Below, in pieces: positions 15,617 to 23,001 of a stretch of DNA of 37,564 nt. The DNA is taken from positions 1-37,564 of the forward strand of contig CASGAH010000008.1 of the NCBI GenBank assembly GCA_949299375.1, read 5' to 3'. The notes below the pieces were generated by a model, which did no database searches, had not been told where the DNA came from, and saw only the letters and a program-made list of their open reading frames with translations. The stretch's first letter is position 1. Each line of letters starts with the position of its first letter. The position numbers and the translations under genes were made by a program. Origin of the DNA: an uncultured Eubacteriales bacterium. GTDB taxonomy: Bacteria > Bacillota > Clostridia > Lachnospirales > Lachnospiraceae.

Positions 15617-17365
15617 TCATGGAGCAGAAGGAGTCTCCTCCAGTCCGGTCGTTTCAATCCCGAGGTACGGCAAAATATTGTCAAAGATTTCTCTCATCAC
15701 CGGCGCTGCAATCGTTCCTCCGTAGTAAATTCCTTCCGGCTCATCGATGGTAATCAGTCCGATCACCTGAGGATCGTCTGCCGGGGCAAATGCGTAGAAG
15801 GAAGAGATGTATTTTCCGGTTCCGCGGGGCAGCTTTTCTGAAGTCGCTGTCTTTCCGCCGATGCGGTATCCCTCGATGGATCCCTTGATTCCGCCTCCCT
15901 CCGACACAACCAATTCCAGAATCTCCCGCATCTGTCGGCTCACCTCCTCGGAGAGCACTCTTTCCCCCGTTTCGTATTTCAGTTTGTGCACGGAACTTCC
16001 ATCGGCGCTTCGCACTTCCACGCCAAAGTGCGGTGTAATCGAATACCCGCCGTTTATGATGGAGGATACCGTTGTCAGAAGTCGAAGCGGGGTGAGCTGA
16101 AACGACTGTCCGAACGAGACCGTCGCCAGCTCCACATCTCCCATCCGCTCCGGGCGGTGCATAATCGTCCCGGCCTCCCCCGTGAGATCGATTCCCGTTT
16201 TCGATAGGAGGTGAAACTGTTCAAAGTAGTGATAAAACCGATCGATGCCAAGCCGAAGGCCAACCTGGATAAACACCGGGTTGCACGAATTCATCGTTGC
16301 CTGGACAAAATTTTCTGCACCGTGTCCCGCAATCTTGTGGCACCGGATTCTGCGGTCCTCCACGATATAGTATCCCGGGCAGTGAAACGAGTCCGTCACT
16401 GTGACGACGCCCTCCTCCAGCGCCGCCGCTGCCGTGATCGTCTTAAAGGTGGAACCCGGTTCGTATGTATCGCTGATCACATGATTGCGCCACATCTGAT
16501 TCAACGCATCCTGTTTTTCTTCACTTGTCATAGAGACATCTTCCTGCAGCAATGTAAAGGGGGCATTTAAATCAAACTCCGGTACATTTACCATCGCATA
16601 AATCTCCCCGTTTTGCGGATTTAAAATCAATACGCTGACCCGCTTCGCATTTTTTTTCTCCATCACTTTTTGCGCTGCCTGCTGGGCGTACGTCTGAATG
16701 GTCACATCGAGGCTCAGATAGAGGCTGTTTCCCGCAATCGGTTCCACCCGCTCCTCCGCCGCATCGTCCACTTCCAGCCCGGCCGCATCCGTCAATGTCA
16801 AAATTCTCCCGTCAATCCCTTTTAAGACGCTCTCATAGCTGACTTCCAGGCCGATAATCCCCTGATTGTCGCTCCCGGTAAATCCCAGCACTTTGGAGGC
16901 GAGACTTCCGAGCGGATAGTACCGTTTGTAGTCTTCATCCACTTTCACCCCCGCCAAATCGTAGGCCCGGATGCGGTCCCCGGTCTCTTTGGGGATGTTT
17001 GTTTTGATGATTTCACGCGCACTGTATTTCTCCACTTTTTTGCGAACCGTCTCCTCTGACAGATCCAGCTCCTGACAGAGCACGCGGATCACCTCCTCGC
17101 GGTCTGTCATCTGATTGTAAATGACCGATACGGTGCAGACGGTCCGGTTTGTCGCAATCAGCACCCCATTGCAGTCATAGATTGCCCCTCTGGCTGCCTT
17201 GATGCGCCGTTCTCTCGTGTGGAGTTCCTCCGCCAGCGCGTAATACTCATCCGAACAGACAATCATCAGGTAGGCAAGCCTCCCGATCAAAACACATCCC
17301 ATCACAGTAACGACAATCGCAGCCGTGACAATATTCTGTTTTTGATAAACTCTTCCCCAGTGCAT
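15617..17365 (-). CDS. Class B penicillin-binding protein (FtsI/SpoVD type), second of a tandem pair
   Basis: Septal peptidoglycan transpeptidase of 582 residues. One N-terminal membrane anchor (about 12-36) is followed by the PBP dimerisation domain (RGAIYDCNGVLIATN, then YKRYYPLGSLASKVLGFTG). The transpeptidase domain has STFK with catalytic Ser305, SCN at 360-362 and KTA at 505-507. KTA in place of KTG is common in clostridial relatives. There is no PASTA domain, unlike B. subtilis SpoVD. The ATG at 17365 has a weak site (GCGGGG). It follows the other PBP by 145 bases, which hold a strong hairpin. One of the two should serve vegetative division and the other perhaps the sporulation septum or cortex. 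Sequence does not say which. Confidence 0.93.
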   Translation of the reverse strand: MHWGRVYQKQNIVTAAIVVTVMGCVLIGRLAYLMIVCSDEYYALAEELHTRERRIKAARGAIYDCNGVLIATNRTVCTVSVIYNQMTDREEVIRVLCQELDLSEETVRKKVEKYSAREIIKTNIPKETGDRIRAYDLAGVKVDEDYKRYYPLGSLASKVLGFTGSDNQGIIGLEVSYESVLKGIDGRILTLTDAAGLEVDDAAEERVEPIAGNSLYLSLDVTIQTYAQQAAQKVMEKKNAKRVSVLILNPQNGEIYAMVNVPEFDLNAPFTLLQEDVSMTSEEKQDALNQMWRNHVISDTYEPGSTFKTITAAAALEEGVVTVTDSFHCPGYYIVEDRRIRCHKIAGHGAENFVQATMNSCNPVFIQVGLRLGIDRFYHYFEQFHLLSKTGIDLTGEAGTIMHRPERMGDVELATVSFGQSFQLTPLRLLTTVSSIINGGYSITPHFGVEVRSADGSSVHKLKYETGERVLSEEVSRQMREILELVVSEGGGIKGSIEGYRIGGKTATSEKLPRGTGKYISSFYAFAPADDPQVIGLITIDEPEGIYYGGTIAAPVMREIFDNILPYLGIETTGLEETPSAP

Positions 17366-17442
17366 CGCATCCCCGCTTCTGACCGTTGTTTTCTCTTGTT
17401 CAATATATTCCAGGATCGGCGTCCTTAGAATCGGGGAATGGC

Positions 17443-17491
17443 AAGGGGGCTGCCTCTTCCCGATTTTCCATCGTCAGAGCGGCAGCCCCTT
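17443..17491 (-). other. Hairpin between the two PBP genes
   Basis: GGGGCTGCC (17446-17454) pairs perfectly with GGCAGCCCC (17481-17489), extended by A-T pairs outside a one-base bulge, with a 26-base loop. It lies 20 bases past the first PBP stop in the direction of transcription. The base run after it (CTTGCC) is not T-rich, so full termination is uncertain. Confidence 0.55.
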
Positions 17492-17510
17492 TCTCGTCTG
17501 TTCGTATTTT

Positions 17511-19571
17511 TTATGCCCCTTCCTGCGGTGCTGCTTCACTTTCCTGCGGCACTGTTGTTTCCTCCTGCGGTGCTGTCGTTTCCTCCTCGATGATCGGTCC
17601 TGTCCACGATTCGTTGTTGGGCAAATCTTTTTGCTCCTCTGAAACCGGATCGTCCTGCGGAACAAAGTCAGAAGAGGCGGAAGAGGGGATTCCAAGATAC
17701 GGACACAGCTCTCTCCAAATCCAGTTTGTCAAAACCTGCGCCGGATAACTGTCCGCCTGGTTCTCCACATCGGGCTCGTCAATGACCACATACAGCACAA
17801 GCTTCGGGTTGTCATACGGCGCCTGCGTGATGGCAGAGATGATATACTTCTCATCCGAGCGCCTTCCCTTCTGCGCGGTTCCGGTTTTGCCTCCGATCTC
17901 ATATCCCTCCACATCCATCGTCAGTCCGGTTCCATCCGTGATGACCTCACGGGACGCCTCCCGAATCAGCTCACTCGTCCTCTCACTGACGGTCTGGCGA
18001 ATCAGCACCGGCTCAAACTCCTGAACGGTGTGGTAATTGTCATCCACAATGGATTTGACAACATGCGGCTTGTAATAGTATCCTCCGTTGATAACGGAGC
18101 AGTAGGCAGCCGCCAGCTGAAGCATCGTCACATTAAATCCCTGCCCAAATGAGCTTGTGGCAAGCTCCGTCACATTCAGCTGATCCTCCGTAAACAACAA
18201 ATTTTCCGCGCTCACTTCCCCCGGAAGATCGACGCCGGTTTTCTGGCCGAGGTTGAACAGCTGCTGATATCTGGCAAAATTGGTTCTGCCAAGCGTGGCT
18301 CCCATCGTCATAAAGGCAACGTTGCAGGAGTTGGCCAGCGCTCCGGATAAGTCAATGTCCCCGCATCCGCCCAGATCGTAATTGTGACATTTGATTTTGT
18401 ATCCGCCTAACATCAAATATCCGTCACAGTGATAGTGTGTCGCTCCGCTGACAAGATTTTCTTCCAGGCAGGCCGCCATCGTCAGCGGCTTGGCCGTAGA
18501 ACCCGGCTCAAACGTATCGCTGATGACGTCATTTCTCCAGATCTCGTTGAGCGCCTGCGTTTTCTCCTCCTCATTCGCCTCAAGCGCTTCGATCTCCTCC
18601 GGCGAGAAGAACAGCGACAAGTCATCGGCATCGTTTAGGTTGTAGTCCGTGTCGGTCACGATCGCCTTGATCTCCCCGTTTGAGGGGTCCATCGCCAGGA
18701 TGTTGATGTTTTTCCCCCCGTATTGCTTCTTCCACTCCTCAAGCTGCTGCGAAATGATTCGGTTGATGTTGATGTCCAGCGTGGAAACAACATTGTAACC
18801 ATCTGTTGCGGGGATGGTTACGCGCTCCAGATTGGACTGTTCGTTTAAATACCCGTACTCCCTCCCGTTTGTTCCGCACAGAATGTCGTTATATTCCTGC
18901 TCGATTCCAAACGATCCGCTTGATGTGTCTGTTCCGGTAAATCCGATGATCTTGCTCGCCAATGTCTGGAACGGATAGACTCTCTTGTATTCCGTTTCAA
19001 ACCAAACACCACGAATCCGTTCCTTGATCGTTGTCTCGTCCCCGTCTACCACCTGCTTTCCTTTTCCGCTGTTGATCTCATCGCGGTAGTTTAAGAAAGG
19101 CTGAATCTCATCGTAAGAATAGACCCGTCTCACATTCTTCTCCTCCTGATAGCGGATATACTTGCTCTCGCTGTTTTGGTAGACAGTTTGCTCCAGTTTG
19201 TCCCGGTCCAGTCCAAAATAAGTGGACAGCGCGTCCAGCGTAATGTCCACATTGTTCAGTTTTTCCTTGTCGTAGAGCATCACATACGGGTCAAGAATCA
19301 AAATATACTGCGTCTCGCATTCCGCCACCGGAGTCAGGTTGCAGTCGAGGATCATTCCTCTCTCCGCGAGAATCGTCGTACTGGAATAATTGAGCTGGCT
19401 GAGCACTTTTTTTGCGTCCTGCTCTCCGTACACGACAACGCGAAACACCATCGTGCCGAGCAGAAAAAGGAATGCCGCAGAGATCGCAAAAAACAGGATC
19501 ACCATTTTATACTGCATGTATTCTTTTATTTTTTTCTTCCGCTTCCCGTTTTTAGTCTGGAATGTTCTCAT
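17511..19571 (-). CDS. Class B penicillin-binding protein (FtsI/PbpB type), first of a tandem pair
   Basis: Transpeptidase of 686 residues, the larger of the pair. A basic cytoplasmic N-terminus (1-22) precedes one membrane segment (about 23-47). The dimerisation domain includes ILAERGMILDCNLTPVA and YKRVYPFQTLASKIIGFTG. The catalytic domain has STAK with Ser358, SCN at 415-417 and KTGT at 562-565. Residues 625-686 form an acidic Pro/Thr/Glu tail that ends in three 7-residue repeats and lies outside the membrane. The ATG is 20 bases inside the end of the ftsL-like gene, so the two are translationally coupled. The conserved order rsmH-ftsL-PBP makes this the likelier division FtsI. Confidence 0.94.
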   Translation of the reverse strand: MRTFQTKNGKRKKKIKEYMQYKMVILFFAISAAFLFLLGTMVFRVVVYGEQDAKKVLSQLNYSSTTILAERGMILDCNLTPVAECETQYILILDPYVMLYDKEKLNNVDITLDALSTYFGLDRDKLEQTVYQNSESKYIRYQEEKNVRRVYSYDEIQPFLNYRDEINSGKGKQVVDGDETTIKERIRGVWFETEYKRVYPFQTLASKIIGFTGTDTSSGSFGIEQEYNDILCGTNGREYGYLNEQSNLERVTIPATDGYNVVSTLDININRIISQQLEEWKKQYGGKNINILAMDPSNGEIKAIVTDTDYNLNDADDLSLFFSPEEIEALEANEEEKTQALNEIWRNDVISDTFEPGSTAKPLTMAACLEENLVSGATHYHCDGYLMLGGYKIKCHNYDLGGCGDIDLSGALANSCNVAFMTMGATLGRTNFARYQQLFNLGQKTGVDLPGEVSAENLLFTEDQLNVTELATSSFGQGFNVTMLQLAAAYCSVINGGYYYKPHVVKSIVDDNYHTVQEFEPVLIRQTVSERTSELIREASREVITDGTGLTMDVEGYEIGGKTGTAQKGRRSDEKYIISAITQAPYDNPKLVLYVVIDEPDVENQADSYPAQVLTNWIWRELCPYLGIPSSASSDFVPQDDPVSEEQKDLPNNESWTGPIIEEETTAPQEETTVPQESEAAPQEGA
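17520..17582 (-). repeat. Three 21-base repeats in the PBP tail
   Basis: In-frame tandem repeats encode ETTAPQE, ETTVPQE and SEAAPQE (residues 664-684). On the plus strand the block TCCTGCGG recurs at 21-base steps. The copy number could vary between strains. Confidence 0.8.
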
Positions 19572-20028
19572 ATTGACGAATGTAATCCCCCTCTGTCATC
19601 TCGTACTCTCGGATCTGGGACGCATCCGGGTACACCATGCCATACCGGCTCATGGCCTCCTCCTCAATGGCATTCAAGTCAATTGACTGCCTCAGTCTGG
19701 CCTCCGCTGCGTCATTGGAGACAACGAGCTCGTCCCATGTGCTCTGGAGATTTTGAATCTCCCGCGACTGCATATACAAAGACGCTTCCATCTTAACATA
19801 ATTTCCAAGCAGCATCACTGCTATGCCTGCCGCAGCGAGAAAACCCGCCATATATGCAGGGCTGAACTCCCGCAGCCGCTCCTTTTCCTCCGAGAGGTGG
19901 CGGCGATAGCGCCGTTCCTCCTCAATCGAAGGTCTCTCTTTTCGCCTGGGGCTGACAGACGGTTCCGCTTTGCGCACGGCATTTCCCTGAATATAATAGC
20001 GATCGGTTTCTCTTTTTTCCTGCTCCAT
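19552..20028 (-). CDS. ftsL: FtsL-like septum formation protein
   Basis: Bitopic protein of 158 residues in the FtsL position between rsmH and the first PBP. The cytoplasmic half (1-56) is strongly charged. One membrane segment spans about 57-77 (SPAYMAGFLAAAGIAVMLLG) and is followed by a short coiled coil (about 80-125) and a C-terminal tail with MVYPDASQIREY. FtsL pairs with a DivIC/FtsB partner and FtsQ to activate FtsW-FtsI. FtsL sequences are poorly conserved, so the call depends on topology, size and synteny. I chose ATG 20028 (MEQEKRETDR), with GAGGGG nine bases upstream and four bases after the rsmH stop. A TTG seven codons earlier would overlap rsmH. Confidence 0.8.
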   Translation of the reverse strand: MEQEKRETDRYYIQGNAVRKAEPSVSPRRKERPSIEEERRYRRHLSEEKERLREFSPAYMAGFLAAAGIAVMLLGNYVKMEASLYMQSREIQNLQSTWDELVVSNDAAEARLRQSIDLNAIEEEAMSRYGMVYPDASQIREYEMTEGDYIRQYENIPD

Positions 20029-20032
20029 TTTC

Positions 20033-20971
20033 TTATTCCCCTCTTTCAAATACTCTCAGCTTTGCACTTTTTGACCTGCTGTTTTCGGCAAGCTCTGTCT
20101 CCCCCGGCAAAATAGGTTTTTTCGTTATGTTCGTCCCTTTCGGTTTTCTATGGCATACGCACACCGGAAACTCCGGCGGGCAAATGCAAGGATTTTCATT
20201 CTCCCGAAACTTCGTTTTTACAATCCGATCTTCCAGAGAATGAAATGTGATGATACACAATCGCCCTCCCGGCTTTAGCCGTTCGATCATCCGGTCAATC
20301 GTTTGCTCCAGCACAGTTAACTCTCCATTCACCTCAATGCGAATGGCCTGAAACGTTCTCTTAGCGGGATGTCCCCCTGTGGCGCGAAACTTCATCGGAA
20401 TTGCCACCCGGATCAGATCGGACAGCTCCTGCGTTGTCTCAATCGGCTTCTTCTGTCGGGCTTTCACGATCTGTCTTGCGATGTTTTTGGCAAACCGCTC
20501 TTCCCCGTAATCCCGGATGATCTGATACAAGCGAAATTCCTCGTACTCATTGACAACCGTTTTTGCCGTCAATGACTGCCGCTGGTCCATCCGCATATCA
20601 AGAGGTGCATCCTCCCGGTACGTAAATCCTCGCCCTGCGTTGTCCAGCTGATACGAGGAAACCCCCAAATCAAGTAGAATCCCGTCTACCTTGTCGATTC
20701 CAAGCTCATCCAGAACAGAGTCGAATTCCGCATAATTTCGTCTCACAATATCCTTTCGGGTGTGAAAGCGCTCCAGACGGCGGCTTGCCGCCAAAATCGC
20801 CTCTCCATCCTGGTCCATTCCAACAAAACGTCCATCGAGACCAAGCTTCTCATTCACATAGGAAGCATGTCCGCCGCCGCCCAGAGTTCCATCTACATAG
20901 CACCCGTTCGGCACAATCTTTAAACATTCGATAACTTCTCTCAGCAATACCGGTGTGTGATTAAACTCCAT
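20033..20971 (-). CDS. rsmH: 16S rRNA (cytosine-1402-N4)-methyltransferase RsmH
   Basis: S-adenosylmethionine-dependent methyltransferase (MraW) of 312 residues acting on 16S rRNA C1402 in the ribosomal P site. Seen: [13 protein letters not shown] at the N-terminus, the SAM-binding [12 protein letters not shown] (25-36), [12 protein letters not shown], the [16 protein letters not shown] block and [12 protein letters not shown]. The cysteine cluster [13 protein letters not shown] lies near the C-terminus. It is the first gene of the dcw block. mraZ, which usually precedes it, is missing here, and the gene faces away from ychF. A promoter lies at 21018-21046. The ribosome site is weak (AAGGAATTTG well upstream of the ATG). 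Confidence 0.97.
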   Translation of the reverse strand: MEFNHTPVLLREVIECLKIVPNGCYVDGTLGGGGHASYVNEKLGLDGRFVGMDQDGEAILAASRRLERFHTRKDIVRRNYAEFDSVLDELGIDKVDGILLDLGVSSYQLDNAGRGFTYREDAPLDMRMDQRQSLTAKTVVNEYEEFRLYQIIRDYGEERFAKNIARQIVKARQKKPIETTQELSDLIRVAIPMKFRATGGHPAKRTFQAIRIEVNGELTVLEQTIDRMIERLKPGGRLCIITFHSLEDRIVKTKFRENENPCICPPEFPVCVCHRKPKGTNITKKPILPGETELAENSRSKSAKLRVFERGE

Positions 20972-21001
20972 TGCAGCTTTTCAAATTCCTTTGCAGCTTT
21001 T
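20971..21001. repeat. 11-base direct repeat at the rsmH start
   Basis: TTGCAGCTTTT occurs at 20971-20981 and again at 20991-21001, exactly 20 bases (two helical turns) apart. It covers the leader and the first base of the rsmH start codon. It could be a binding site for a regulator or a chance duplication. Confidence 0.5.
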
Positions 21002-21017
21002 TTTAGATTTTAACCCC

Positions 21018-21046
21018 ATCATACTGCACTTTTTCCAAATACGCAA
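21018..21046 (-). promoter_or_regulatory. SigA-type promoter for rsmH and the dcw block
   Basis: TTGCGT (21046-21041), 17-base spacer, TATGAT (21023-21018) on the minus strand. The predicted leader is about 40 bases and includes the duplicated TTGCAGCTTTT element. Confidence 0.7.
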
Positions 21047-21169
21047 GAACTTTTTCCGAAAAAAACTATTTTTCCCTTTTTAAAATCTTGCTGCAATCCT
21101 TCCCTTTCCCTTTTCTTTCCCGGATCCGTTTTTCCTTCGCCCGCGTTTGCGAATCTTTTGCCTTCCCGC

Positions 21170-21197
21170 TTGACTTTGGAGAATGGGATGCTATACT
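21170..21197 (+). promoter_or_regulatory. Candidate distal promoter for ychF
   Basis: TTGACT (21170-21175), 16-base spacer, TATACT (21192-21197). It would give a leader of more than 200 bases. Confidence 0.5.
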
Positions 21198-21277
21198 GTA
21201 CATGTCTCCATCTGACGCCTGTATTTGCCAGCCCGCGCTGCGCTCCGTCTGGTTTTCACCAAAAAACGTGAAATATA

Positions 21278-21306
21278 TTGAAAAACTGGCGATTTTATGT
21301 TAGAGT
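21278..21306 (+). promoter_or_regulatory. Candidate proximal promoter for ychF
   Basis: TTGAAA (21278-21283), 17-base spacer, TAGAGT (21301-21306), preceded by an A/T-rich stretch. The leader would be about 100 bases. Confidence 0.5.
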
Positions 21307-21413
21307 AAGGTGTCGTGATGTGTCCGCATTTCCTTTTCTAAGGAAGGAAGCCTTTGGACAGGCAAGACAACGCAAGAGGAAAAGCCATTGACAACAAAGG
21401 AGTTTTATCATAT

Positions 21414-22526
21414 ATGAAATTAGGAATTGTAGGTTTACCCAATGTAGGGAAGAGCACGCTCTTTAATTCTCTCACAAAAGCCGGAGCAGAATCTGCAAAC
21501 TACCCGTTCTGCACCATTGACCCCAATGTCGGAATTGTCGCCGTTCCGGATCCCCGTCTCGGACTTTTGGCCGATCTGTATCACTCCCAGAAAATCACAC
21601 CGGCAACGGTAGAATTTGTGGACATCGCAGGCCTCGTAAAAGGAGCTTCCAAAGGGGAGGGACTCGGAAATCAGTTTCTGGCAAACATTCGGGAAGTGGA
21701 CGCGATTGTTCACGTTGTCCGCTGTTTTGAAGATCCGAATGTCGTTCATGTCGATGGAAGCGTCAACCCCATCCGGGACATTGAGACCATTCAGCTGGAA
21801 TTGATCTTTGCGGATCTGGAAGTTCTGGAGCGCAGAATATCCAAGACCGTGCGCGTCGCAAACAACGATAAGGCGATGGCAAAGGAGCTGGCAACGCTGC
21901 GGAAACTTCAGGCCGCTCTTTTGGAAGGTCACTCCGCCAAATCGGTTGCCGCTGAGGATGAGGAAGAGGCCGCCCGGATTGCATCCTTTAACCTTCTGAC
22001 TGCAAAACCGGTTATCTATGCCGCCAATGTGGCAGAGGAAGATCTGGCCGATGACGGCGCCTCCAACGATTTTGTCGGGGCCGTCCGCAGCTTCGCCAAA
22101 GAGGAAGGGAGCGAAGTCTTTGTCATCTGCGCACAGATTGAGCAGGAGCTGTCCGATCTGGAGGACGAAGAAAAGGCGCTGTTTTTGGAGGAACTTGGGG
22201 TGCAGGAGTCCGGTTTGGACAAACTCATTGCCGCCAGCTATCGGCTTCTCGGTCTGTTGAGTTATCTGACCGCCGGGGAGACAGAAACCCGTGCCTGGAC
22301 AATCCAGAGGGGAACGAAGGCGCCTCAGGCAGCCGGGAAAATTCACTCGGATTTTGAGCGCGGATTCATTCGCGCAGAAGTCGTAAATTATCAGGATCTT
22401 CTCTCCTGTCGCTCCTACAGTGCGGCAAGAGAAAAAGGACTTGTTCGTCTGGAGGGAAAAGACTACGTTGTTCAGGATGGGGATGTCATCTTGTTCCGCT
22501 TTAACGTATCCTCCGGCAAACACTAA
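21414..22526 (+). CDS. ychF: Redox-regulated ATPase YchF (OLA1 family)
   Basis: Obg-related P-loop protein of 370 residues that binds ATP in preference to GTP and associates with ribosomes and the stress response. Seen: G1 GLPNVGKST (7-15), the switch region DIAGLVKGASKGEGLGNQFLANIREVDAI (quoted in part: DIAGLVKGASKGEGLGNQF), an alpha-helical domain (about 130-200), the altered G4 region YAANVAEEDL, and a C-terminal TGS domain ending EGKDYVVQDGDVILFRFNV. I chose ATG 21414 (MKLGIVGLPNVGKST), with AAAGGAG upstream. Longer in-frame starts add about 20 residues unlike the family. It opens a short plus-strand unit with the DUF1292 gene 76 bases later. Confidence 0.97.
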   Translation: MKLGIVGLPNVGKSTLFNSLTKAGAESANYPFCTIDPNVGIVAVPDPRLGLLADLYHSQKITPATVEFVDIAGLVKGASKGEGLGNQFLANIREVDAIVHVVRCFEDPNVVHVDGSVNPIRDIETIQLELIFADLEVLERRISKTVRVANNDKAMAKELATLRKLQAALLEGHSAKSVAAEDEEEAARIASFNLLTAKPVIYAANVAEEDLADDGASNDFVGAVRSFAKEEGSEVFVICAQIEQELSDLEDEEKALFLEELGVQESGLDKLIAASYRLLGLLSYLTAGETETRAWTIQRGTKAPQAAGKIHSDFERGFIRAEVVNYQDLLSCRSYSAAREKGLVRLEGKDYVVQDGDVILFRFNVSSGKH

Positions 22527-22556
22527 AATCCACAATTGGAGCAGGAAGCGCAGTAT

Positions 22557-22586
22557 TTGACAAGAAACGCAAAATAGCGATATACA
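22557..22586 (+). promoter_or_regulatory. Possible promoter for the DUF1292 gene
   Basis: Perfect TTGACA (22557-22562), 18-base spacer, TATACA (22581-22586) in the ychF-DUF1292 gap. The expected start would fall on or inside the AAAGGAA ribosome site, which weakens the case. The gene may instead be read from ychF. Confidence 0.35.
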
Positions 22587-22602
22587 GAAAGGAAATACAA
22601 TT

Positions 22603-22938
22603 ATGGGAAAGCAAAATCAAACAAATGATGCCTATGACGAAGAGGAGATTGTAACTCTGACGCTGGACGATGACTCCACAATCGACTGTGTTGTATGCGG
22701 ATATTTCGAGGCCGACGGTCAGGATTACATCGCTCTGCTGCCGACCGAAGGGGAAGATGCCGACAAAGGACAGGTTTACCTCTACCGCTACGCAGAAGAC
22801 AGCTATGGTGAGCCGATTCTGGAAAACATTGAAGATGACGAGGAATTTGAAGTGGCATCCGACGCATTTGACCAGATGCTGGATTCCATGGAATTTGACG
22901 AATTGGTCGACGGCGAAGACAGCGGCGAAGACGCTTAA
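22603..22938 (+). CDS. DUF1292 family protein (YrzB-like)
   Basis: Small acidic protein of 111 residues of the Firmicutes DUF1292 family, function unknown. In many relatives it is found next to the Holliday-junction resolvase ruvX (yrrK) and yrzL. Here it follows ychF. Seen: a beta-rich core (VTLTLDDDSTIDCVVCGYF, then QDYIALLPTEG and GQVYLYRYAED) ending in an acidic helix (DDEEFEVASDAFDQMLDSMEF) and a strongly acidic tail. No signal peptide or membrane segment. AAAGGAA lies 8 bases before the ATG. A bidirectional terminator follows. Confidence 0.88.
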   Translation: MGKQNQTNDAYDEEEIVTLTLDDDSTIDCVVCGYFEADGQDYIALLPTEGEDADKGQVYLYRYAEDSYGEPILENIEDDEEFEVASDAFDQMLDSMEFDELVDGEDSGEDA

Positions 22939-22954
22939 TCTTCACATTTCAGCC

Positions 22955-22998
22955 AAAAATCGGATCGGGGAAATGCGTTTCCCTCGATCCGATTTTTT
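22955..22998. terminator. Bidirectional terminator between DUF1292 gene and aroA
   Basis: AAAAATCGGATCG-GGG-AAA pairs with TTT-CCC-T-CGATCCGATTTTTT over a TGCG loop with a single bulge. T-runs flank the stem on both strands, so it can end the plus-strand DUF1292 transcript and the minus-strand aroA transcript, whose stop is at 23002. Confidence 0.88.
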
Positions 22999-23001
22999 GT
23001 C

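Larger units (their letters stand above)
20972..21413. other. Divergent intergenic region rsmH/ychF
   Basis: At 442 bases this is the only long non-coding stretch in the window. It holds the rsmH promoter (21018-21046), the direct repeat at 20971-21001 and two candidate ychF promoters (21170-21197 and 21278-21306). A 71-codon frame across 21088-21303 opens with TTG, has no ribosome site and is not convincing. I see no tRNA, riboswitch or MraZ-type TGGGN repeats. Confidence 0.6.

Noticed and set aside
15617..17365. KTA in place of KTG in the second PBP as a sign of inactivation
   Set aside because: All other catalytic motifs are intact and, from memory of the family, KTA occurs in clostridial PBPs of this type.
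21088..21303. 71-codon plus-strand frame in the rsmH/ychF gap
   Set aside because: TTG start, no ribosome site, overlaps both promoter candidates for ychF and lacks recognisable features.
21435..22535. Minus-strand open frame of 366 codons opposite ychF
   Set aside because: Shadow of ychF.
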